This document shows, piece after piece, positions 19,001-29,118 of a stretch of 29,118 bases of DNA (the first letter of the stretch is position 1; every line of letters starts with the position of its first letter). Below the pieces are notes generated by a model. The model saw only the letters and a program-made list of their open reading frames with translations, searched no databases and had not been told where the DNA came from. The stretch is from Phaeoceros laevis (Eukaryota > Anthocerotophyta > Anthocerotopsida > Notothyladales): NCBI GenBank assembly GCA_049999765.1, contig JBNGIQ010003928.1, positions 1 through 29,118 of the forward strand, read 5' to 3'. Position numbers and translations under genes: made by a program.

Positions 19001-19822
19001 GCCAGGCAACCGGAGGCAGTGTTAAGTTTTGAAATGCCGCTTCTGGCAGGCAGCATGTGCCCGGCCGTGCCAGAGAGTTAAAGCCCTGCCCGCATTCTCC
19101 CGCCCTCACTCTTTCTCTTCTTTCTCTCTTTCTCACTGCGGCGCGGCGCCATCACCAGGCGCCCTTCCCTTCCCTTAACTCGTCTGGACTCCGCGCCGCT
19201 GCATTGCTCCGCCTCCGCATTGCAGGCGCCCGCCGCAGACGCTCCTCCTCGGTCTCTTGGCTACTCTCTCCGCACGGTCTGGTGAGCTTCCGCTTCTGGT
19301 TAAGCCAGATCTGGTCCTCTGTACTTGAGCAGAGTGTTCTCAGCTGCCGGCTTTCATGGTTGATCATCTTGAAGTGTGAGCGCTTGTTGATGTTGGCCGC
19401 TTTTGCTTGGCCGCCCCGGCTTGCCTCAACTTGTAGCTGGCAGCCAAGTTGCCACAGGCCTGTGCCGCTTTGTGCCCCTGCTTAGAGGTTGAGAGCTTTG
19501 CTTGAGGTTGTATGAAGGCTTGATCTGCCTGTTCTGCTATGGCTGGTTGCACTCCTGTCATGTATTTGTTTCGGTGTGGAGGCCCTCACGACGCTCCACG
19601 TTATATGGGCGTCCCTGTGTTTATGAGTCTTCTTCTAGCAAGACTTGGGAGTAGCAGCTCCGATCTGTTCACCGGCTCCATTTCCCGCATCTGCTGTCTA
19701 ACACCTCGCTAGTTTTGGTTTGCTTTCTTGATCCACCAGCGGCTTCAGCTTTTTATTCCAGCTCAGCTCTACCAACGGTTGCAGCGTCTCCGCGGTAGGG
19801 CCGTCTTAAGGACTCCGTCAAG
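19001..19822 (+). promoter_or_regulatory. Alpha-tubulin promoter and 5' UTR with a CT-rich tract
   Basis: A pyrimidine-rich tract (about 19104-19136, mostly CTTTCTC repeats) sits about 700 bases before the tubulin start. Such Y-patches mark core promoters of highly expressed plant genes. The 142-codon ORF across 19057-19485 is low complexity and is taken as 5' leader, not as a gene. A 5' UTR intron is possible but not proven. Confidence 0.45.
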
Positions 19823-21465
<1,643 letters not shown>

Positions 21466-21963
21466 GCAGGCTTATGTAGGTGGTGCAGAGCTGGTGCGGT
21501 GCTAGAAAGTTGGGTATTTGAGCTGGGCGTAGGTGTGTACCGTAGCTGTGTATCAGGTTCGCCGTTTGTCAGATGAATGCAGTGACATCCAAGTCATATT
21601 TCTATGACTTTTATTTTGCTCGCGCCCTTAAGTGTGAGTCGCTTGATTGATAGGCAATGAGTTGCCTTCCATATGGGGTTCGAAAGAACATGACAAATGA
21701 GGGGCTTGAATCTACTAAAACCAATATTTTTTGAGTTGCCACAACTGCTTCTGGAAATTACATTCCTCATTTACATCTTACCCTCCGTGACTACTCATCT
21801 GTTACAGCCGATGTGGATGGCCAACCGGACAAGAGGATTCGTTTTTGTGCAAGCTTGCAGCTGACAGGCAGATTCCTGTGAGTCTGTGACCATGGCGAAG
21901 GTAGGTTATCTGAGCTGCATATATAGATAGACCTTGTACTGCGCATTTGTTGCCAGGTGAAAT
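21466..21963. other. Tubulin 3' UTR and intergenic DNA
   Basis: The left part should be the 3' UTR of alpha-tubulin; no canonical AATAAA is seen, which is common in plants. On the minus strand, a good pyrimidine-rich acceptor (TTTCTCTGTAG, about 21962-21972) could serve a second exon of the hypothetical gene at 21964-22293. Confidence 0.4.
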
Positions 21964-22293
21964 CTACAGAGAAAGAAGGATGGTGAACATGTCTTTGAAT
22001 ATTATGCACTGGTAACAGCTTTCACTACCAGAACTCTTGCCGTTTGGTAACGCCTGCAGAGTAAGCTTCACTTGCAAAAAGTCTCGCATTGCTTCTTCCC
22101 TTCCCATAGCATTTAGAACGTTCTGGGTGGCCAGAACTGCAGAATGCGGGTGCTTCAAACCCACTGAAGAATAGAATGCATGAATAGATCTCAGGTCCTT
22201 TTGGGCCTTGCACCTGCCTCGCGAGCTTTCGGCCCCCTTGTCTGATTGCTCGTCAGCTGTGTCTGCAGTGCCCCAGCATGCTTTCCGCACCAT
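21964..22293 (-). CDS. Hypothetical small protein, possibly spliced
   Basis: Minus-strand ORF of 109 residues from the ATG at 22293. The part DLRSIHAFYSSVGLKHPHSA followed by NVLNAMGREEAMRDFLQVK looks like a folded helical domain rather than chance translation, but I do not recognise the family. A possible donor after ALPNGKSS (TCTG/GTAGTG) and the acceptor near 21962 would replace the Cys-rich tail with a different C-terminus through a ~60-bp intron. The gene would be divergent from the PPR gene at 22467, with a promoter of under 180 bases. It could instead be an antisense reading of the PPR 5' leader. Confidence 0.35.
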   Translation of the reverse strand: MVRKACWGTADTADEQSDKGAESSRGRCKAQKDLRSIHAFYSSVGLKHPHSAVLATQNVLNAMGREEAMRDFLQVKLTLQALPNGKSSGSESCYQCIIFKDMFTILLSL

Positions 22294-22466
22294 GTTCACA
22301 CACACACCCCCCGTCACAAGGGTTGCAACAAGTCCATACTCGTGAGTGCCACCAGCACGGGCGATCGCAGAGTAGACAGGACCCTAATTTCAACTTTTGA
22401 GAAGTCTTCAGAAGTTTTGGCAATGAGTCGTGCCCAGTGTAGCTCGCAGTTGACAACAAGCACTTG

Positions 22467-25340
22467 ATGATCAGAGGATTCGGCAGGCTGAGAGTCTCAC
22501 AGGGACAGCTCAAACTGGTTTCTTCGTTTCACAGTAACGCCAGCTTAGCCTCAAAGATAGGCGATGTGGGGGGACGGCTTTCTGAGGCTGTTGACGCTTT
22601 GGACCACTTGGTGCAGCGAGGAACTTGCATCGACAACTCTGTCTTCTATGATGTCCTCAAGAGGTGCATCGGACACAAGGAGTTGGTTCTTGGCAGCCGC
22701 CTTTACAGTCTGGCGGTCAGGAGTGGCTATGAGTCGAATGCATTCCTGGCCAACCATTTCATATGTATGTACGCTTCTCATGGGAGGCTCGAGGAAGCGA
22801 GTAGAGTCTTCACCAGGGTGGCTGCTCCAAATCGATACATGTGGGCGTCCATCATTTTGGCACACGTTCGACAAGGACAACCCACAGAGGCTATTGAACT
22901 GTACCAACGAATGCGACATTCGGGAGTGAGACCTGATAACCATATTTTTGTGGCCATTTCAAAAGCCTGTACCATCTCTCAGAATCTGGATGTCGGCAGA
23001 CAGGTGCATTCTGACATTTTGAAATCTCCAAACGAGCCTGACATTTTTCTGAACAACTGCTTGGTAGACATGTATGCAAGGTGCGGGAGCCTGGAGGATG
23101 CACGTCGGGTGTTTGACAATCTGCAAAGCAAGGATGTGGTGACATGGACTGCCATGATCACAGGATATGCTCTGCATGGGTTTGATCAGGAGGTACTTAT
23201 CCTCTTTGCAAGCATGCAGCAAGAAGGAATCACGCCAGGAAAGAGCAGTGCAGCATTTGCCTCCCTTCTACAGGCTTGTGGCAGCACCAGAGCCCTGCAT
23301 CACGGTAAGCAGCTTCATGAACAGATAAGGGAGACGGGTCTGCTAGATGATGTGCTTGTTGGCAACTGCCTAATAGACATGTATTCTAAATGCGGGAGTT
23401 TGGGAGATGCCCGCAACGTGTTCGACAGTTTGGCAACCAGGGATGTGGTGACATGGAATGCTATGATAGCAGCTTATAATCAGAATGGGCTTGGTCATGA
23501 AGCCCTTGGTCTGTATGAGAGGATGCAGCAGGAGGGCACGACTTTTGCAAATCAAGTGACCTATGTGTGCCTTCTCCATGCATGTGCCCTTGCAAAAGCT
23601 CTGCATCAAGGGAAACTCCTGCATGCACAGATCAAGGAAACAGGAGTGACATCGACTGGAGTCATTGGGAACTGCTTGGTGGACATGTATGCAAAATGTG
23701 GGAGCTTGGAGGACGCTCGTGGAGTATTCAACAAATTACCCACCCGAGATGTTGTCACGTGGAATTCCATGATCTCAGGATGTGCTCAGCATGGGCTTGG
23801 TCAAGAAGCCCTTACCCTCTATGAAAGCATGCGAAAGGAAGGTGTCACTCGAGCGAACGATGTAACATATGTGTGCCTTCTGCAGTCTTGTGCCAGTCTT
23901 GGAGATGCACACCAGGGGAAGCAGCTTCATGCACTGATACAAGAAAGTGGATTGGAGCATGATTTGGTTGTCGGCACCTGCCTGGTTGACATGTATGCAA
24001 AATGTGGGAGCTTAGAGGATGCTTGCAGGGTGTTCGAGAATCTTCCACGCAAGAATGTGGTAACATGGACTGCCCTGATTGCTGGGTATGCTCAGCATGG
24101 GCTTGGACAAGAAGCACTTACTCTGTATGCCCGTATGCAGCTGGAGAGCGCTACTCCAGCAAATCATGTAACATTCGTGTCCCTCTTGCAAGCATGTGGC
24201 AGTCTACAACATCTTCCTCAGGGGAAGCAGATTCATGTTCAGATCCAAGAAAGGGGACTGGAACATGATAATGTTGTTGGCAACTGCCTGGTAGACATGT
24301 ACTCGAAGTGTGGGAGCTTGGAGGATTCTCGAAAAGTGTTTGATGGTATGCCAACCAAGAATGTAGTGGGATGGACTGCAATGATTTCAGCATATTCTCA
24401 GCATGGGCTTGGTGAAGAAGCCCTTGCTCTGTACGCAGCCATGCAAACTGAGGGCATCACTCCAACAGATCCCATGACTTTCGTGTGCCTTCTTCAGGCT
24501 TGCGCTAGTGTGATACAGCTGGAGAAGGGGAAGGAAATCCACTCCCAGGTCTGCAAAATTGGGCTGGACACCTCTGATATATTTGTGGCTAATGCCCTTA
24601 TTGATATGTATGGTAAGTGTGGGAGCATGGTTGATGCTCATTATGTCTTTGATGCATCAACTGCAAGAGACATTGTGACATGGAATGCCATACTTGCAGG
24701 ACATGCCCGCCAAGGGGAAAGCACAACTGTGTTCGATTTGTTTCGCAGAATGAAGCTCGAGGGCATGCAACCAGACCATCTCACATTTCTTAGCGTTCTC
24801 ACTGCATGCAACTATTCAGGACTAGTGGACAAGGGCCTGAACTACTTCAAGGTGATGAGCATCGAACATGGCATCCCCCCAACGATGGAGCACTACAATT
24901 GCATGGTGGATCTCCTTGGCCGAGCAGGCCAAGTGCAAAGGGCAATAGAGATAGTAAGCAACATGCCGTTCGAACCTAATGGTGAGGTGTGGAGAAGTGT
25001 TTTAGGTGCTTGTAGAAAATGGAATCATGTGGAACTTGGTAGGCAGGCATTTGAATGTGCACTGAGATTGGATAAGAACGACTCTGCAGCATATGTCTTG
25101 ATGTCAAGCATCTATATGTCTGCCCAGCTAGGAGGGGAGGCAGAGAAGATCCAGGCAATGAGAGTGAAAGAGCGAGCATGGAAGAAGCCAGGACAGAGCT
25201 GGTGGGCTGACATGGGTGGAGTGGTCCATACATTTGTGGTAGGGGATAGAGAACATCCTGAGAGGGCATTTATTTATGAGAGGCTAGTTGACCTTGTGGT
25301 GCAAATTCATGAGGAAAGATGTAACATCCCACTGCCCTAG
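22467..25340 (+). CDS. PLS-class PPR protein with E domain, no DYW
   Basis: Intron-less ORF; from the ATG at 22467 (a TTG three bases earlier is not needed) it codes for 957 residues. The N-terminus (MIRGFGRLRVSQ then KLVSSFHSNASLA) is basic and Ser-rich, suiting mitochondrial or plastid import. PLS repeats fill most of the protein, with cores like NCLVDMYAKCGSLEDARGVF and DVVTWNSMISGCAQHG. The C-terminus has E1 and E2 motifs (VWRSVLGACRKWNHVELG and SWWADMGGVVHTFVVGDREH) and stops about 35 residues after E2, with no DYW deaminase. E-type PPR proteins select an editing site in organelle RNA and recruit a DYW protein in trans. The central part is built on a strict 306-bp (102-residue) unit: equivalent CAG/TGGGCTTGG points fall at 23481, 23787, 24093 and 24399. 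A decayed copy of its 3' part lies directly downstream. Confidence 0.93.
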   Translation: MIRGFGRLRVSQGQLKLVSSFHSNASLASKIGDVGGRLSEAVDALDHLVQRGTCIDNSVFYDVLKRCIGHKELVLGSRLYSLAVRSGYESNAFLANHFICMYASHGRLEEASRVFTRVAAPNRYMWASIILAHVRQGQPTEAIELYQRMRHSGVRPDNHIFVAISKACTISQNLDVGRQVHSDILKSPNEPDIFLNNCLVDMYARCGSLEDARRVFDNLQSKDVVTWTAMITGYALHGFDQEVLILFASMQQEGITPGKSSAAFASLLQACGSTRALHHGKQLHEQIRETGLLDDVLVGNCLIDMYSKCGSLGDARNVFDSLATRDVVTWNAMIAAYNQNGLGHEALGLYERMQQEGTTFANQVTYVCLLHACALAKALHQGKLLHAQIKETGVTSTGVIGNCLVDMYAKCGSLEDARGVFNKLPTRDVVTWNSMISGCAQHGLGQEALTLYESMRKEGVTRANDVTYVCLLQSCASLGDAHQGKQLHALIQESGLEHDLVVGTCLVDMYAKCGSLEDACRVFENLPRKNVVTWTALIAGYAQHGLGQEALTLYARMQLESATPANHVTFVSLLQACGSLQHLPQGKQIHVQIQERGLEHDNVVGNCLVDMYSKCGSLEDSRKVFDGMPTKNVVGWTAMISAYSQHGLGEEALALYAAMQTEGITPTDPMTFVCLLQACASVIQLEKGKEIHSQVCKIGLDTSDIFVANALIDMYGKCGSMVDAHYVFDASTARDIVTWNAILAGHARQGESTTVFDLFRRMKLEGMQPDHLTFLSVLTACNYSGLVDKGLNYFKVMSIEHGIPPTMEHYNCMVDLLGRAGQVQRAIEIVSNMPFEPNGEVWRSVLGACRKWNHVELGRQAFECALRLDKNDSAAYVLMSSIYMSAQLGGEAEKIQAMRVKERAWKKPGQSWWADMGGVVHTFVVGDREHPERAFIYERLVDLVVQIHEERCNIPLP
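23481..24704 (+). repeat. Tandem 306-bp (102-codon) PLS units inside the PPR gene
   Basis: The segment starting CAG-ATGGGCTTGGTCA-AAGCCCTT recurs at 23481, 23787, 24093 and 24399 with an exact 306-base period. A more diverged equivalent lies 309 bases before the first, at 23172. One period equals one P-L-S triplet of about 102 residues. The conserved spacing and base-level similarity suggest that the gene grew by unequal exchange of whole triplets. Confidence 0.75.
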
Positions 25341-25409
25341 CGGTAGGAGGCATTGCTGCTAATAGGTGGCAGTAGCTTTTCTGGAAAAGTTGGATTGCTT
25401 CGACTGAGT

Positions 25410-26230
25410 CTGCCAGATGTGATCAAAAGGGGATCACTCTGGCTAATCAGGTGAAGTTTTGTTTGCCTTCTGCAGGCTTGCGGTAATGTAGCACAGTTGG
25501 ATACGGGCAAGGAAATTCATGCTCCTCTTTCGAAAGCCGGACTGGATGTCACCAACTCATTTGTGGCAAGCACTCTCGTTGACATGTCTGGTATGTGGGA
25601 GCATGTATGATGCTCAGAAGGTCTTTGATGCATTGCCCGCAGAGATATTCGTGCATGTAATGCATCACTTGCAGGATACGTCCGCCAAGCAGACAACAGA
25701 CAGTGACTACGTATTTGATGTCTTGCAAAGGATGCTGGAGGAAGGCACTCAGGCAAATGGCATAATATTCCTCAGCGTTCTCTCTATATGCTTCACGTAG
25801 GTCTGGCGGACAGGGGACGAAAGTGCTTTAGAGCTATGAGCAGAGACTATGGCATCACTCCAACTGCGGAGTTCTATAATTGCATGATTCATCTCTTTCG
25901 GCGTGTAGGGCATCTAGACAAGGCCGTGGAAAAAGCATGCCGTGCCAAGCACACCCGGAGAAGTGTGTTTGCCTCTCGTAGGAAGTTGGGGAGATGTGGA
26001 GCTCGTTAGAAAGGCATTGCAGTGTGCAGTTAGCTTGGATAAAAGTGATGCCGCACCATATATCATGATGTCCAGCATCTATGCAGCTGCCAAAATGCGG
26101 GAAGAGGCAAAGGAGATCCGGTCAATGAGACTGAAAGCAGGGGCAAGGAAAGAGCCAGGACAGAGCTGGTGGATAGACGACGTTGGAGTGATGCATACGT
26201 TTGGGTGGGGGAATAGAAAACACCCATCCG
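25410..26230 (+). pseudogene. Degenerate copy of the 3' part of the upstream PPR gene
   Basis: After the PPR stop codon the same order of motifs reappears in broken form: QKGITLANQVKF, QACGNVAQLDTGKEIHAPL, STLVDMSG, then in another frame CGSMYDAQKVFDALPAE and FLSVLSICF, then MSRDYGITPTAEFYNCMIHL with GHLDKAVE, then SLDKSDAAPYIMMSSIYAAA and GQSWWIDDVGVMHTFGWGN. These match, in order, the last two PPR units and E1/E2 of the gene at 22467-25340. At least four frameshifts (about 25450, 25590, 25790 and 25960) and in-frame stops prevent a product. A tandem duplication followed by decay explains it best. Confidence 0.88.
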
Positions 26231-26339
26231 TTTGCTGGGAAGTTCCTTTCCACACTCATCTACAAGGCATACACAGCCTGCCTGCCGTGAAGCCGCCTAA
26301 TTCTTAGACGGGGAGGAAGAGAGCCGCAGGCAGAAGTAG

Positions 26340-27170
26340 CACGTCTGTTTTGTGCACCAAAACAGCGCCCTTCGCTGCAAAGAATGTAGGCTGGACAACA
26401 GCAACTCTGCCAGTACCATCTTCCCGAGCTGTGAGAAAGATTTTCCCGTCCTCCTTGACCAGGACGCTTCTTCTCCTCAATATGGGTCTTTGTCCTCCCT
26501 GTGCCAGTTCATACAGAAACAGGAAAAAAACAAGGAAAGTTCAAGCCGACTGGCACAACACTAGCAGAAGTGGAGTGTTCCTTTGTTTGTATCAAAGTAT
26601 TACACTTAATCAGACTTGTCTGTGCCATGTATGAACACGGGCACAATCGAGGAGTTTCAAAAATACTTCATGAATATTTCCTCAACTCCAACCATTGCAA
26701 AGTTTATTGCAAGGCATGTACCATTGTAGAGAATTTGATGAGCTCCATCATGCTGCTTTTGGTACAGGGATGAGTGTCAAGAATGGAATGTTCGTTTTCT
26801 GTTTGGACAGGACTCACTTACTGTTACCGCAGACAGTGAAAGTAAACATCGATCTCTGTGAGGTGCCAGTGAAACCAGATGACGATGCATGGCACCAGAT
26901 TGGAGCTATTTCGGCTCATTGGTGTCTGATGCAGTGTGTTCCGTGTATGTTCCGTGTAGCGGCAGTTACGGGATCTCGTCAGCCAGGATATAGTAGCTTG
27001 GAGATGCCACAGTATTCTGACTTGTTCCCGTCGTGAATTCTGTGCAGGATGAGGAAGGCCAGTACTCCAGTGCTACTGATGGTGCTGGAAGGATCTCTAT
27101 GGATCTGGCTAAGCTGTTTCAATCGAGTTACCTTTGGATACACGACCATGAAAACGAGGTGGCCTGCAAA
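26340..27170 (+). pseudogene. Gene relic, possibly of a cellular RNA-dependent RNA polymerase (RDR)
   Basis: Coding-like pieces on the plus strand follow in shifting frames. They include RCKECRLDNSNSAS with LCQFIQKQEKNKE (26352-26561), a short piece with EEFQKYFMNISSTPTIAKF (about 26647-26705), and VNIDLCEVPVKPDDDAW (26845-26895). After a possible acceptor (TTCTGTGCAG, ending 27047) comes YSSATDGAGRISMDLAKLF. The last resembles the (S/T)DG-x-G-x-(I/V)S-x2-(F/L)A block of plant RDR proteins, which make double-stranded RNA for silencing. The AKF and PxxPDD pieces before it fit the RDR order loosely. The polymerase active site is not seen. This assignment rests on short motifs and could be wrong; a fragment of a spliced gene remains possible. 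Confidence 0.35.
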
Positions 27171-27507
27171 TGCGAATGATGGTGGCGTGCTTTCTTGGGG
27201 ACCAGTAACAACCCTTTTACATTCGATCTCCAGAACATGATGGTTGCAGCAAGACCAACCAAAGAAAGTCTAATTCTCTCCTTCCAAAGACCACGCACAA
27301 CATCATTCCAACCCTGAACCACAGGATCAATTGCATCCTTGGATCTTACATTAGTCTCCATCATGGCCTAGGTACGGTAGTGATCAATCTGCTCCAAATC
27401 ACATCTGTATCTGCTAGACATGTCCCTCATCATTGATCTTCTGGATTTGGCAAATTTTCTCTGTCCTGCAACACAGTCCAATCTGCTGAGGTCTCGAGCG
27501 CCCTATC
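27171..27507. other. Short intergenic stretch, nothing recognised
   Basis: Brief open pieces on both strands show no known motif. This interval should include the 3' UTR of the minus-strand gene that ends at 27508. Confidence 0.4.
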
Positions 27508-28619
27508 TCAGACAAGAACCCCGTAATTCACCTTCTGACGTGTTGTGCGATCCCCAAGAAAATTCCGCCAATGTCTGCATATTTTGCGTCCCATGTTGTT
27601 GCTCCTAATGTAGCTAGCCTTCAGAAGCTGTCTGTACAGTGCCGCAAGCCCGAGGGTAGACCCCTTCTCAGACGAGGACGGAACTGAGCCATGCTCGTCG
27701 GATTCCTCGGGTAGGTTAACCACGGCAACAGAGACCTCGTCCGAAGTGAGACATTCTGTCACAACAAGAACGAAAGACAACAAGACAATGTCACAACAAG
27801 AAAGAAATCGTAAATTCAAGAGGCACCCCAAGGGAGTGACACGTGCACAATGCTCCCGACGACACTGGTCACGAATGGATGCGGACATTAAAGCAGCAAA
27901 GAAGCTCTAGTTGAAAGCATACCAGATTCACTTGACATCTGTTCGTCCTCCGATCTTTCTTGATTTTTGCTGATGTTCCCTCTCTTTGAATTTGTTCTCA
28001 CCGAGCTCTTTGCACTACAGTAACTTAGCTCCGAGGAAGGTGCTTCCAGTGAGCCGGAACTGCCAGGCGAGCTCGAGATGTGGATGCATATGGCTGACTC
28101 AGAACTCGCACCGGATGCGGGCAACTCTGAGCTTCTTTCCGGCTTCTGAACAAATTGTCCGCTGTCTGGAATGTAGCCGAGCTCAAAAGAAAGTCTACCC
28201 GATGACGACGAGCCCGAACTGTGTGGTACATCACACATAATTGCGGGTCTCTTCCACCAGGAGGAGCGCTCAGAAGAGCTCATTGACACCGAACCAGAAA
28301 GCATGCAACAGCTGGATGCCACCTCGGGAGGGGACCTCCGGGGGTAGCCGTAGTCTTCAAGGTCAGGCTCACCATTTTCGTTGCTGCCACAGCGCGCAGG
28401 AATGTGCCGTAGCTTCTTAACTCCGCTCGCAAGGGCCTTGGCCGGGCTGATTACCACCACACGCAAGGCTCTGGCAACAACATTTGAGCTCCGGGAAGCA
28501 GCTATGGACGTGGCCGGATGCGATGCCTCACATTCTGTGGCCAGGCCCAGGAGAGGATCCAACACGACGGATTCTGGGAATTGTGCCATGGACGCAGACG
28601 GCACAATGTCATGCTCCAT
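27508..28619 (-). CDS. Ser-rich protein of unknown function, two exons
   Basis: Exon 1 runs 28619 to 27923 from a good ATG; exon 2 runs 27755 to 27508. The 167-bp intron has donor TCTG/GTATGC and a strong pyrimidine-rich acceptor (TTCTTGTTGTGACAG/AA). Splicing keeps frame and gives 314 residues. Exon 1 codes for a basic segment (VVISPAKALASGVKKLRHIP, residues ~54-73), a LEDYGYPRRSPPEVASS segment, and then long Ser-rich acidic stretches that look disordered. Exon 2 is acidic at first (ECLTSDEVSVAVVNLPEESDE), then basic and helical (LYRQLLKASYIRSNNMGRK). Composition suggests a nuclear or regulatory phosphoprotein, but I recognise no family. Unspliced exon 1 would stop after 243 residues. Further 3' exons are possible. 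Confidence 0.55.
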
Positions 28620-29118
28620 TTTCCTACGCAGCGATGTTCCTTCGCTGGAGGAAGAGGCGGAGGAAGAGCATAAGCTTGACGCAACGCAAATTCAAGAGAG
28701 GAGGCAGGAAGAGGCGGGATCGGACCTGACAAGGACACCGCTAATTATACCCCCTTGCGCACCACCTCCACAAGACGCTCCAAACATCGTCCGAGCGTGA
28801 CAAACTCCTCGCAGATTTAAGTTCCTAAACCGGCTTCACACGGCCTACTGGAGAGGAGGGTTTTCTTCAGAGAGCCTGGAAGTGGTAGACGCCAAGCCTC
28901 CGAAAGCTCCTTTTCTATTTTGCGGCCTTTCATTAGGTGCGAGTGTGGTCTTCGCAAGCCGATCAATACCCGCAGGCCATTAAGGCCTGTCACGCTTGGC
29001 CCCACCACCTTATACGCCACGGGCGTATGCCTTCACGGCTCCCTCCATGCCGCCATCCCCTACCCCCTTCCCCCTCCATGCCGCCATCCCCTACCCCCAC
29101 CCCCATGGCGCGCCGGTT
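28620..29118. other. Upstream region of the Ser-rich gene
   Basis: This is the 5' flank of the minus-strand gene that starts at 28619. Read on that strand, the last ~60 bases before the ATG are CT-rich, as in many plant leaders. A C-rich tandem repeat lies at the window edge. No gene is seen. Confidence 0.4.
29041..29098. repeat. C-rich tandem repeat, 31-bp period, two copies
   Basis: A 27-bp sequence (starting CCCTCCATGCCGCCATCC) lies at 29041-29067 and again, identical, at 29072-29098, separated by four bases. The array may continue past the window. Confidence 0.9.

Noticed and set aside
19057-19485. 142-codon ORF before alpha-tubulin
   Set aside because: It translates the CT-rich promoter/leader into Leu/Ser/Arg low-complexity sequence.
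22551-24641. Many minus-strand ORFs of 60-130 codons across the plus-strand PPR gene
   Set aside because: They are antisense shadows recurring with the 306-bp unit.
23481-24704. CRISPR-like or satellite array
   Set aside because: The regular period is that of coding PLS repeats in an open frame; there are no short direct repeats with unique spacers.
28381-28800. 139-codon plus-strand ORF
   Set aside because: It overlaps the first exon of the minus-strand gene, which has a better start and splice sites; it has no motif.

Overview
This window is nuclear DNA of a land plant. The evidence is an alpha-tubulin gene and an eIF3k gene with short GT-AG introns, three pentatricopeptide repeat (PPR) genes without introns, and a decayed Ty3/gypsy retrotransposon. 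The two large PLS-class PPR genes, and a degenerate extra copy beside one of them, suggest a lineage with a very large organelle RNA-editing PPR family, that is a seed-free plant (hornwort, lycophyte or fern). The compact introns (82-149 bp in eIF3k and tubulin) would suit a small genome such as a hornwort or spikemoss. This placement is inference.

Layout. 1-3978: 3' part of a Ty3/gypsy element (RNase H, an extra cysteine-rich module, integrase, 3' LTR), broken by stops and frameshifts and cut by the window edge. 3979-4871: non-coding, with a weak tRNA-like/SINE-like segment and a cluster of GTGGCC motifs. 4872-6496 (minus): complete eIF3k gene, nine exons rebuilt here by reading splice sites; only the first exon lies in a sizeable ORF. 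6796-8394 (plus): P-class PPR gene, head-to-head with eIF3k across a 299-bp shared promoter. 9374-10171 (plus): two-exon gene for a small acidic, probably organellar protein. 10172-11652: weak coding hints only. 11653-12132 (minus): Gln-rich coiled-coil protein. 12401-15049 (minus): PLS-class PPR protein whose DYW domain is cut short and lacks its catalytic His. 15050-19822: no firm gene; coding-like scraps up to about 17.2 kb, then AT-rich DNA, then the CT-rich promoter/5' UTR of tubulin. 19823-21465 (plus): complete four-exon alpha-tubulin. 21964-22293 (minus): hypothetical small gene. 22467-25340 (plus): PLS-class PPR protein ending in an E domain, built on a regular 306-bp repeat. 25410-26230: decayed copy of the 3' part of that PPR gene. 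26340-27170: gene relic with a motif like cellular RNA-dependent RNA polymerases (tentative). 27508-28619 (minus): two-exon Ser-rich protein, not recognised. 28620-29118: its upstream region, with a 31-bp-period tandem repeat.

The genes do not form one pathway. The functional theme is organelle RNA processing (three PPR genes plus a relic, and a putative organellar protein) set among housekeeping genes (eIF3k, tubulin). I found no CRISPR array, no intact tRNA or rRNA gene and no clear undescribed system. The most distinctive observations are the cysteine-rich module in the retroelement, the loss of the deaminase active site in the minus-strand PPR protein, and the birth-and-decay pattern around the plus-strand PPR gene.
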